This document shows positions 32,723-41,731 of a stretch of 64,000 nucleotides of DNA, one piece after another; position 1 is the first letter of the stretch; the number at the start of each line of letters is the position of its first letter. The notes under the pieces were generated by a model. That model ran no database searches. It was not told where the DNA came from and saw only the letters and a program-made list of their open reading frames with translations. Source of the stretch: UBA7672 sp044224605. GTDB taxonomy: Bacteria; Pseudomonadota; Alphaproteobacteria; Caulobacterales; Hyphomonadaceae. Position numbers and translations under genes: made by a program. The DNA lies in the NCBI GenBank assembly GCA_044224605.1, contig JBGAKC010000011.1, positions 57,266 to 121,265 of the forward strand, read 5' to 3'.

Positions 32723-32935
32723 ATGGGCGTCGTGGGCTGGATCCTCATCATCAAGGGTGCGCTGTTCCTGTTCGGCGCGCGGCATGTGCTGGAGGAATTG
32801 CTCGAGGCGCATCCGGTGACGTTCGGCCACGTCACGCGCGGCGAGAAAGGCTTCCGGAAGTATGCGGCGAACCTGCGGGTAGCCGGCTTCGTGCTGGCGC
32901 TGATCGGCGCGGGGCTGGTCTGGGTGTTCCGCTAG
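32723..32935 (+). CDS. Small membrane protein, unknown
   Basis: 70 residues from ATG 32723. Two TM helices (MGVVGWILIIKGALFLFG and VAGFVLALIGAGLVWVF) flank a polar middle with HPVTFGHVTRGEKGFRKY. No clear family; resembles short DUF2065-type proteins only in size and topology. An upstream TTG at 32687 could extend it. Confidence 0.6.
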   Translation: MGVVGWILIIKGALFLFGARHVLEELLEAHPVTFGHVTRGEKGFRKYAANLRVAGFVLALIGAGLVWVFR

Positions 32936-33005
32936 ATGCGCTGTCGGAAATGCGTCGGCGGGGAATGATCCGCTGATCCATGTTGACCGGAACAGGAGAC
33001 ATCCG

Positions 33006-33482
33006 ATGTTCCAACACGCATTCAAGATCAGCGCCCTTCCCTCCGAACGGTTCAGGCATCTGTTTGGCCTGAGTGATGAAGAACTGGATGCGGCCGGCGT
33101 CGTCGTGCGCGTGGCCGATGCGAAGCCGGGCTATCCCTGCCGCGTGACGCTTCGCGATGCGGCGCCGGGTACGCGGATGCTGCTGCTCAACTACGAGCAC
33201 CAGGACGCTGCGACACCCTACCGCTCCCGCCATGCGATCTTCGTGTGCGATGGGGCGGAGGATGTGGCGCCTGCACCCGGGGAGGTTCCCGAGCAGCTGC
33301 GGTCTCGCCTGCTGTCCGTGCGCGCCTTCTCGGAAGGCGGAATGATGGTAGAGGCGGACGTCGTCGAGGGTGGAGCAGCGGCGGAGGCTTTCACGCGCCT
33401 CTTGGGCAATCCGGAAACGGCGTACCTGCACGTGCATTTCGCAAAGTACGGATGCTATGCGGCGCGGGTTGATCGGGCCTAG
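33006..33482 (+). CDS. DUF1203 domain protein
   Basis: 158 residues, ATG 33006 with GGAG upstream. FKISALPSERFRHLFGLSDEELDAAG, KPGYPCRVTLRDAAPGTRMLLLNYEHQ and SRHAIFVCDGAED match the DUF1203 pattern across its length. Function unknown. Cytosolic. Confidence 0.88.
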   Translation: MFQHAFKISALPSERFRHLFGLSDEELDAAGVVVRVADAKPGYPCRVTLRDAAPGTRMLLLNYEHQDAATPYRSRHAIFVCDGAEDVAPAPGEVPEQLRSRLLSVRAFSEGGMMVEADVVEGGAAAEAFTRLLGNPETAYLHVHFAKYGCYAARVDRA

Positions 33483-33602
33483 CGCCTCTCCACATTCCGC
33501 CCGGAACGAACCTTGACTTATCGGAGGTCCTGCCTCACCAAGCGCCCCCCGCGAGATATAGCTCCGTATCGGAGCGTCTCCCGGTTCGCTTGGAATGGCG
33601 TC

Positions 33603-34886
33603 ATGACCCTGTCGATCGGACTCGATTTCGGCACGACGAACACTGTTGCGACCATGGTCAACGCCAAGGGCCAGGTCGAGGCGGTGCATTTCAACCATGA
33701 CGGCGAGGCATTCGACGCCTTCCGGTCGGTGCTGTGCTTCTCGGAGACGGACGACGCGTCGGGGCGTCGGACGAATCTCGATGCAGGGCCGTGGGCGATC
33801 GAGAAGTTCGTGGAGCTGGGCGGTGACTGCCGCTTCATCCAGTCGTTCAAGACCTTCGCCGCCAGTCCGCTGTTCACGGACACGCTGATCTACAATCGCC
33901 GCCTGAAATTCGAGGACCTGCTGGCGGGCTTCCTCCGGCAGGTGCGCAGCCACGCCCGCATCGACTTCCCAAAGCGCGTCGTGATCGGCCGGCCGGTGAG
34001 CTTCGCCGGAGCGTCGCCGGACGAGAAGCTGGCGCGGATGCGATACGAAGCGGCCCTGCACGCGCTGGGGTTCGAGGAAATCCACCACGTCTATGAGCCG
34101 GTAGCGGCTGCCTACTTCTTTGCGCAGCGCCTGAAGACCGACGCGACGATCCTCGTCGCCGATTTCGGCGGGGGCACGAGCGATTTCTCCATCGTGAAGT
34201 TTTCCGTCGGTGGGAACGGGCTCGACTACGAACCGCTGGCGCACACGGGCGTGGGCGTCGCCGGCGATGCGTTCGACTACCGCATCATCGACCGGGTCGT
34301 GGCCCGCGCGTTCGGCAAGGGCTCGGAATACAAGAGCTGGGACAAGATACTTCCGGTGCCGAATTCCTACTTCCAGAAATTCAGCCGCTGGAACGAGCTC
34401 TCGATGATGCGCCAGTCGCGCGACTATCGTGAGCTGCAGGATCTGGTGCGCTCCAGTCTCGACCCCGACCGCATCCGCGCCTTCCTCGCCTTCCTGGATG
34501 CAGACGCGGGCTATGCCATGTATCGCGCCGTGTCGGCCGCGAAGATGCAGCTGTCGCATGCGGATGAGGGCACGCTGTCGCTCCACGTCGCCGGGGTCGA
34601 TATCGAGCGGACGATCAAGCGTTCGGATTTCGAAAAATGGATCGCGCCCGAGCTTGGCGAGATCGGAGCCTGCGTTGACCGCGCCCTGAGCGAGGCCGGG
34701 CTGGAGGAAGCGCAGATCGACCGCGTTTTCCTCACGGGCGGATCATCCTTCGTGCCGGCGGTCCGCGCGCTGTTCGAGAGCCGGTTCGGCGCAGCGAAGA
34801 TCGAGACGGGCGACCAGCTTGTGTCGATCGCCTACGGGCTCTCGCTGATCGGACGCGAGCGGGACATCAGCCGCTGGACGGCGTGA
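33603..34886 (+). CDS. Hsp70-family protein, YegD type
   Basis: 427 residues from ATG 33603; the frame extends 30 codons upstream but conservation begins at MTLSIGLDFGTTNTVATM. This is an actin-fold ATPase with phosphate-1 loop (GLDFGTTN), connect/phosphate-2 VADFGGGTSDFSIV and adenosine segment FLTGGSSFVPAVRALF. It lacks the C-terminal substrate-binding domain of DnaK, as in YegD. The role may be chaperone-like but no J-protein partner is adjacent. Ends at a strong shared terminator. Confidence 0.9.
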   Translation: MTLSIGLDFGTTNTVATMVNAKGQVEAVHFNHDGEAFDAFRSVLCFSETDDASGRRTNLDAGPWAIEKFVELGGDCRFIQSFKTFAASPLFTDTLIYNRRLKFEDLLAGFLRQVRSHARIDFPKRVVIGRPVSFAGASPDEKLARMRYEAALHALGFEEIHHVYEPVAAAYFFAQRLKTDATILVADFGGGTSDFSIVKFSVGGNGLDYEPLAHTGVGVAGDAFDYRIIDRVVARAFGKGSEYKSWDKILPVPNSYFQKFSRWNELSMMRQSRDYRELQDLVRSSLDPDRIRAFLAFLDADAGYAMYRAVSAAKMQLSHADEGTLSLHVAGVDIERTIKRSDFEKWIAPELGEIGACVDRALSEAGLEEAQIDRVFLTGGSSFVPAVRALFESRFGAAKIETGDQLVSIAYGLSLIGRERDISRWTA

Positions 34887-34887
34887 C

Positions 34888-34928
34888 ACACGAAAATGGC
34901 GAGCGGTTGTCCGCTCGCCATTCGTGTT
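34888..34928. terminator. Bidirectional terminator between yegD-like and sigma-54 regulator genes
   Basis: AATGGCGAGCG (34895-34905) pairs perfectly with 34912-34922 across a 6-nt loop. A second 5-bp helix (ACACG-type bases at 34888-34892 with 34923-34927) extends it after a two-base bulge. A/T-rich flanks lie on both sides, between converging stops. Confidence 0.8.
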
Positions 34929-34949
34929 TCTGACTTCGGGAAGCGGCGA

Positions 34950-36401
<1,452 letters not shown>

Positions 36402-36681
36402 GGGCCACCATCATCATCAGACGGAAGGCTCTTGGACGGCCTTCCTGTTCCGGCTCAAACTGGCACGAAGGGTTGAAAGTGGGTTTAACCGGGTCTCGCG
36501 AATTTCCCGCATCGGGCTGTTTTACGGGTCTTTTGGGTCAATCTGGTGCGAAAGAACGCCTGCGCGGGAGGCTTGATTGTCCGCGTTAAGCAAACACACG
36601 TCCGGCGCCGCCCCTGCTTGCCTTTGGGACAGGCGGCGTCTGGTCCGACAGACGCCGCGCAAAGGAACAGGAGTTTCCAGC

Positions 36682-37122
36682 GTGTCGTGGCGTCGTCTTT
36701 CCGGCGCATGCCTGATGATCACCGGCGCCGCCGCCGCGGCGGGGATGATCATTGTCGCGTTCGCCATTGTTGCGCGTTACCTCAAGCTGCCGGCAGCGGC
36801 CGATACGCTCGGCGGCGCATCCTCCCTGGCCATGCCGGTGATGCTGGCGAGCGGCGCCGTCCTGCTGGTTGGCCGCTGGCTCTATGGCGAGTGGAGCGAG
36901 CGCGCCCCGATCCTCAATGCGGTGGCGTTCGGCATCCGCACGGCGGGGACGTTCGTCGCGATGGCGCTGGGCGGCATCCTCATCATCATGCTGGCGACCG
37001 GTATTGAACCGGAAGACGCAACCATCGCGATGGTGCTGGGCGCAGGCGCGGCGGCAGGGCTGGGCCTCATCGTGCTGGGCATGCGCATCAGGCGCGGCAG
37101 CAGGCGCAGCTATCTGGACTGA
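36682..37122 (+). CDS. Four-TM membrane protein, unknown
   Basis: 146 residues from GTG 36682 with AGGAG nearby; an ATG-type start at 36577 would add 35 residues of non-membrane, low-conservation-looking sequence. Four helices: LMITGAAAAAGMIIVAFAIVARY, LAMPVMLASGAVLLVGRWL, AGTFVAMALGGILIIMLATG and IAMVLGAGAAAGLGLIVLGM. No family. The 3' end overlaps the convergent SpoU gene by 13 bp. Confidence 0.6.
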   Translation: MSWRRLSGACLMITGAAAAAGMIIVAFAIVARYLKLPAAADTLGGASSLAMPVMLASGAVLLVGRWLYGEWSERAPILNAVAFGIRTAGTFVAMALGGILIIMLATGIEPEDATIAMVLGAGAAAGLGLIVLGMRIRRGSRRSYLD

Positions 37123-37616
37123 TCGTCCTTCGGCGGTCCGCCGGCGGCGACGGGACGCGCGGGCCAGCCGCCCATTGACAGCGTGCGGTCATACATCACC
37201 AGCGCGCCGGCGAGCGCCACGTTGATGCAGAACTTGGTCGGTATCTTCACGATGTGCGAGCAGCGCGCCTGCATCTCGGGCGACAGATCCCTCGCCTCCC
37301 CGCCCATGACATAGGCGGCGCGCAGCGGGTGGCGGAAGGTCGGGAGGTCAACCGCGTCGTCCGTAAGCTCGATGCCGACGAGTTCGCAGCCGCGCGGCAG
37401 CTGCATGTCATCGATCGTATTCCAGAGGTACCAGGGGACGTGCAGGTCGGATTTCGAGGTGTCCGCATGGTGCATCACGCGGATCTTGGGCGCCGCCGAG
37501 ACGGTGAAGGTGAAGCTGGCCCCGAATGCATGCGCCGTCCGCTGCAGCGCGCCGAGATTCATCGGCTTGCTGAGCGATTCGACGCCGACCCCGAAATAAC
37601 CGCGCAACTGCTTCAT
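37110..37616 (-). CDS. TrmH/SpoU family RNA methyltransferase
   Basis: 168 residues, the size of a minimal SPOUT domain. Motif 1 SKPMNLGALQRTAHAFGA (Asn and Arg conserved), motif 2 AAYVMGGEARDLSPEMQARC, motif 3 IPTKFCINVALAGALVMYDR form the trefoil-knot SAM site. Transfers methyl to a ribose 2'-OH of tRNA or rRNA; target not known. Confidence 0.9.
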   Translation of the reverse strand: MKQLRGYFGVGVESLSKPMNLGALQRTAHAFGASFTFTVSAAPKIRVMHHADTSKSDLHVPWYLWNTIDDMQLPRGCELVGIELTDDAVDLPTFRHPLRAAYVMGGEARDLSPEMQARCSHIVKIPTKFCINVALAGALVMYDRTLSMGGWPARPVAAGGPPKDDQSR

Positions 37617-37685
37617 GGGCGACGGTGAAAAGCTTCACCGCCGCCCTGTCAATCCACGCCGGCATCCGCCCTCGACGACAACGAC

Positions 37686-38753
37686 CTATTTCTTCAGCCC
37701 CTTCAGGAAATCAAGGATAAATGCATTCACCTCGTCCGGCTTTTCCTGCTGAATCCAGTGACCCGCGCCGGGAACGAGCTTCACGACCCGCAGGTCGTCC
37801 GCCACACGGGACATCTGTGCGCGAAGGGCCGGTTCCTTGGCGCCGCGGATGACGATGTCTTCTTCGCCCGCGAAATAGGCCACCGGAATCTTGATACGAA
37901 CGCCAGCGAGCTGGGGCGTCTCGGACCAGTTACGATCCATGTTCCGATAGTAGTTCACGCCGCCCCGGAAGCCAGCCGCGGTGAACTCGCTGACGAAATA
38001 GTCGAGATCCTTCTGTGTCAGCCATGGAGGCAGTTCCCTCGGCTTGCCGAGGCGCGAAATCCATCCGCCGGCGGAGCGCTTTGGATCGGTGACTTGCGGC
38101 GGATCGCGTGGCGTGTCCGGCGAGGCATAGAGGCGGGAGAGCAGCCCGCGCGGATCAGCATCGTATTCCGCTTCGGCGACGCCGGGTTCTTGATGATAGA
38201 GCATGTAGTAGAAATTGTCCCCGTTTGCAGCCTTCATGCCGGCGATGGGAGGATTCTGGGCGCGACCGCCGCTGGGGACGCTGAGGGCAACCATCGCGGA
38301 GAAGCGATCGGGATGCAGCATCACGCTGTTCCATGTGACGGTCGATCCCCAGTCGTGACCGATGAGGATCGCCTGCTTCTCGCCCATCGCATCGACGAGA
38401 CCGACGATGTCGCCCGTAAGATGGAGGATATCGTAGTCCTCGACGGCAGGCGGCTTGTCCGACTTTCCGAACCCGCGCATATCCGGGGCAACGACATGAT
38501 AGCCCGCCGCTGCGATCGCCGGGATCTGGTGACGCCAGGAATACCAGCTTTCCGGCCAACCATGAGCAAGGATGACAAGCGGGCCCTTGCCCGCTTCGGC
38601 CACCCGCAGGCGGACGCCGTTCGTTTCGACCATGCGGAAATGAACGCCCTCCACGGGGGCAGGCGTTTCGGGCTGCGTGACGCAGCCGGGCAGAGCGAGG
38701 CTCGCAAGTGCAAGCGCGCAAGCGGCAAAGCCTCCTGACAAAGCGCGGAACAT
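37686..38753 (-). CDS. Alpha/beta-hydrolase, epoxide-hydrolase type, lipoprotein
   Basis: 355 residues with a lipoprotein signal (SLALPGC, Cys24). HGWPES oxyanion motif, nucleophile elbow GHDWGSTVTW with Asp as nucleophile (epoxide hydrolase/dehalogenase type), and C-terminal PGAGHWIQQEKPDEV giving the His. The cap region contains Tyr residues suitable for ring opening (GGVNYYRNMDRNW). Probably an envelope-anchored epoxide hydrolase; substrate unknown. Confidence 0.88.
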   Translation of the reverse strand: MFRALSGGFAACALALASLALPGCVTQPETPAPVEGVHFRMVETNGVRLRVAEAGKGPLVILAHGWPESWYSWRHQIPAIAAAGYHVVAPDMRGFGKSDKPPAVEDYDILHLTGDIVGLVDAMGEKQAILIGHDWGSTVTWNSVMLHPDRFSAMVALSVPSGGRAQNPPIAGMKAANGDNFYYMLYHQEPGVAEAEYDADPRGLLSRLYASPDTPRDPPQVTDPKRSAGGWISRLGKPRELPPWLTQKDLDYFVSEFTAAGFRGGVNYYRNMDRNWSETPQLAGVRIKIPVAYFAGEEDIVIRGAKEPALRAQMSRVADDLRVVKLVPGAGHWIQQEKPDEVNAFILDFLKGLKK

Positions 38754-38898
38754 GGAAATGTCTCCCTGAAGCGAAGCTCATTCCGGCCGCGCTTTTCAGC
38801 GGGCAAGGTTCCAGAGCGCCGCGCAACGCGCAAGCGCGTGACAGTCGCATCGTGCTCCGCTAATCCACCCCAAAAGCGCGACTGCGGGAGACACTGAC

Positions 38899-39891
38899 AT
38901 GAAAGCCGTCCTCTCCAAGGCCCCGGGCCTGCCCGATACGCTGGTGCTGGAGGATGTGCCCTCGCCAACGCCCGGCAAGGGCGAGATCGTTGTCTCGGTG
39001 AAGGCGGTGGGGGTGAACTTTCCCGACTTCCTGATCATCCAGGACATGTACCAGTTCAAGCCGCCGCGTCCGTTCTCTCCGGGCGGCGAGATCTCGGGCG
39101 TCGTGAAGGCGGTCGGCGAAGGCGTGACGTCGTTCAAGGTCGGCGACAAGGTGTTCGGCTCGACCGGCGCGGGCGGCATGGCGGAGGAGATCCTCGTGCC
39201 GGCCAACCGCATGAACCCGCTGCCGGACTACATGCCCTTCGACGAGGCGGCCGCCTTCCTGATGACCTATGGCACATCGCACTACGCGCTGAAGGATCGC
39301 GCGCATATCAAGCCGGGCGAGACGCTGCTGGTGCTTGGCGCTGCGGGCGGCGTTGGCCTCGCAGCTGTCGAACTGGGCGTGGCGATGGGCGCGACGGTGA
39401 TCGCGGCGGCGTCCTCCCAGGAGAAGGTGGACTTCTGCATCTCGAAGGGCGCGCACAAGGGTTTCGTCTATCCCGAAAACCCGCTGTCGAAGGACCAGCA
39501 GAAGGCGTTCTCGGACAAGATCAAGGAACTCGGCGGCGGCGGGGTCGACGTGATCTATGACGGCGTTGGCGGCGACTATGCCGAGCCGGCCGTGCGGGCG
39601 CTGAACTGGGAGGGGCGCTTCCTGGTGATCGGCTTCCCTGCCGGCATTCCCAAGCTGCCGCTGAACCTTACGCTTCTGAAATCATGCCAGATCGTGGGCG
39701 TGTTCTGGGGGGCTTTCGTGGCGCGCGACCCCAAGGGACATGCGGAAAACCTCGCCGACCTGTTCCGCCTCTACAAGGAAGGCAAAATTCGGCCACATGT
39801 CTCGAACAGGTATCCGCTCGAGCGTGCTGCCGACGCCATCAAGGAGCTTTCGGAGCGCCGCGCAAAGGGCAAGGTTGTCATCACGATCTGA
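38899..39891 (+). CDS. NADPH:quinone oxidoreductase / zinc-independent MDR family protein
   Basis: 330 residues. MDR fold with GroES-like N-half (RPFSPGGEISGVVKAVGEGV) and nucleotide-binding GAAGGVGLAAVELGVAMGA. No Cys zinc cluster. KGKVVITI is the usual C-terminus of quinone-oxidoreductase members. Reduces quinones or enones with NADPH; exact substrate unknown. Confidence 0.92.
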   Translation: MKAVLSKAPGLPDTLVLEDVPSPTPGKGEIVVSVKAVGVNFPDFLIIQDMYQFKPPRPFSPGGEISGVVKAVGEGVTSFKVGDKVFGSTGAGGMAEEILVPANRMNPLPDYMPFDEAAAFLMTYGTSHYALKDRAHIKPGETLLVLGAAGGVGLAAVELGVAMGATVIAAASSQEKVDFCISKGAHKGFVYPENPLSKDQQKAFSDKIKELGGGGVDVIYDGVGGDYAEPAVRALNWEGRFLVIGFPAGIPKLPLNLTLLKSCQIVGVFWGAFVARDPKGHAENLADLFRLYKEGKIRPHVSNRYPLERAADAIKELSERRAKGKVVITI

Positions 39892-39926
39892 TTCCGTTGC
39901 GCGTCAACTTTCATAGGGGATTCCAG

Positions 39927-40538
39927 ATGATCAAACGTATCGCCCTGCTCGCCGCGACCGGCCTGATGGCCGCCGCGTGCGCGTCGAACCCGGCGCCGGC
40001 GGCAGGGACAAGCACAGGCGCGGCGATGCCGGCGTCCGGCGCGTCAGCCGGAACCGTCACGGTCGCCAACATGGCCGCGACGACGCACTGGGTCGCCGAA
40101 GAGAAGCTGATGCCGGAAGATCCGGTGCTGGCGCTGGTGAATGCGGGCAGCATGGACGCCGACGCCTCGCAGGGCGTGGTGATGAAGTGCAATGCCGCCA
40201 ACGGCAAGGTCAGCTTCCATCTTGGCAAGCAGGCCGCGACGCGCGCCGGCCAGACCGCGACCTACAAGCTGCGCACCGGCGCAACCGCGCGGGATGTCGA
40301 AGGCTCGTTCGTGACGAACAAGAAGACTGCCGACACCGAGTTCGTGTTCCCGATCGCCTCGTCCGACCTGATGGCGATGTCGCAGCTCGACATGGTGTCG
40401 ATCCTCGGCGACCAGGGTGAAGCGCAGTGGGCCTTCGTGAAGGACCCGGCCGTCAAGGTGCAGGCGAAATACATCGGCTCGCTGAAGGACATGGGAACCG
40501 CCGCGCGCGACTTCCTCACTTTCTGCAACCCGAAGTAG
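39927..40538 (+). CDS. Predicted lipoprotein, unknown
   Basis: 203 residues from ATG 39927 with AGGGGA upstream. Lipobox MAAAC (Cys18) followed by an Ala/Gly/Ser/Pro linker of 25 residues. The globular part (THWVAEEKLMPEDPVLALVNAGSMDADASQGVVMKCNAANGKVSFHLGKQA...) looks like a beta-rich domain with one Cys and a terminal FCNPK Cys. No family recognised. A terminator hairpin follows at 40564. Confidence 0.7.
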   Translation: MIKRIALLAATGLMAAACASNPAPAAGTSTGAAMPASGASAGTVTVANMAATTHWVAEEKLMPEDPVLALVNAGSMDADASQGVVMKCNAANGKVSFHLGKQAATRAGQTATYKLRTGATARDVEGSFVTNKKTADTEFVFPIASSDLMAMSQLDMVSILGDQGEAQWAFVKDPAVKVQAKYIGSLKDMGTAARDFLTFCNPK

Positions 40539-40563
40539 CGATCGCTGCAATGAAAGCTCATGG

Positions 40564-40591
40564 AGGCCCGGACCGATGGTCCGGGCCTTCT
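40564..40591. terminator. Terminator hairpin between convergent lipoprotein and hydrolase genes
   Basis: GGCCCGGACC (40565-40574) pairs with GGTCCGGGCC (40578-40587) over a 3-nt loop, extended by A40564-T40588 and followed by TCT. It lies between converging stops 40538 and 40593. Confidence 0.65.
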
Positions 40592-40592
40592 G

Positions 40593-41672
40593 CTATTTGC
40601 GCTCGCTCGCTTTCAGCAGCGCGGCCAGTTCGTCCTTCCAGAGCGCGGCCCAGGTGTGCGTGCCGTGGCCATGCGTGTTGGCGCTGGCGGGGATCAGAAC
40701 AAAGCGCCCGGTCTTGAGGCGCTTCGCGAGTTGTTCGGCGAGGCCGAGTTCCGGCGGGTTGATGAAGTCGTCGGCGGAATTGATCCACACCAGCGGCGCC
40801 TTGATCTTCTCGAGATCCTTCGAGGGGTCGTAGGTACGCGAGGAGGAGACCTGATACAGCAGGTCGTTGGCGTCGACGGTCTTGAGATAGTTGTCGACAT
40901 AGCTCTTCGCGTAGGCGTCGGCCTTGTCGTTGGCGGGATAGTCGTTCTGCATCACGATCGGCGCGCCGCCGGCGATGAGCTGAAGGCCTGCGGCGGTGCG
41001 CAGGGCCTCGAGCGGCTGGGACGTGTACTCGCTGCCCTTCCACTCGGGGTCAGCCGTGATCGCGTCGATCAGCAGCTTGCGCCAGATCCGGTTGCGGCCG
41101 GCGATCTGCGTCGGCAGGCAGGCGAGCGGCATGAGCGCGTCCATGTAATCCGGATACATTTCGCCCCAGACGAAGGAATGCATGCATCCCATCGACGTGC
41201 CCATCACCAGGCGCGCGTGGCTGACGCCGAGGCCTTTCGTCAACAGTTCATGGTCGGCGCGGACCATGTCGTCATAGTCGTATTTCGGGAACTTCGCGCG
41301 CAGGCCGTCCGACGGCTTCGATGACTTGCCATGGCCGATGCCGTCGCGCAGGACGATGAAGTATTTTGCCGGATCGAGCAGGCCGCCCGGCGCGAACAGA
41401 ACGTCCGCGAACTGCGCACGGAAGAACTGTTTTCCGTCCCCGCCGGTGCCGTGCATGACCAGTACGGCATTGTCGATCTCGCCTTTCGCATTGCGATGCG
41501 GTGTTCCCAGCGTGGTGTAGTGAAGGCGAAGCTCGGCAAGCTTCTCACCGCTGCTGAACGTGAAGTTCTTCGCGATGTAGTCGCCTTCGGTTGGCGTGAG
41601 CTTCACAGACTGGGCCGAGGCGAGCGGCGAGAGGCCGATGGCGAGGGCTATGATGGCGGCCAAGAAACGCAT
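40593..41672 (-). CDS. Exported alpha/beta-hydrolase of the MetX-like (homoserine acetyltransferase) fold
   Basis: 359 residues. Signal peptide MRFLAAIIALAIGLSPLASAQ. LRLHYTTLGTPHRNAKGEIDNAVLVMHGTGGDGKQF and nucleophile elbow RLVMGTSMGCMHSFVWGEMYPDYMDALMPLA follow the MetX superfamily, with Asp in NSADDFINPP and His in THGHGTHTW completing the triad. True MetX enzymes are cytosolic, so the signal peptide and context argue against Met biosynthesis and for an extracytoplasmic esterase or acyltransferase. Confidence 0.85.
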   Translation of the reverse strand: MRFLAAIIALAIGLSPLASAQSVKLTPTEGDYIAKNFTFSSGEKLAELRLHYTTLGTPHRNAKGEIDNAVLVMHGTGGDGKQFFRAQFADVLFAPGGLLDPAKYFIVLRDGIGHGKSSKPSDGLRAKFPKYDYDDMVRADHELLTKGLGVSHARLVMGTSMGCMHSFVWGEMYPDYMDALMPLACLPTQIAGRNRIWRKLLIDAITADPEWKGSEYTSQPLEALRTAAGLQLIAGGAPIVMQNDYPANDKADAYAKSYVDNYLKTVDANDLLYQVSSSRTYDPSKDLEKIKAPLVWINSADDFINPPELGLAEQLAKRLKTGRFVLIPASANTHGHGTHTWAALWKDELAALLKASERK

Positions 41673-41731
41673 GAGGCTGGCTCCCGTTTTGCGGAAGCCA
41701 GCCTACATGGCCGTATGCGTCAGGCCAGCGC

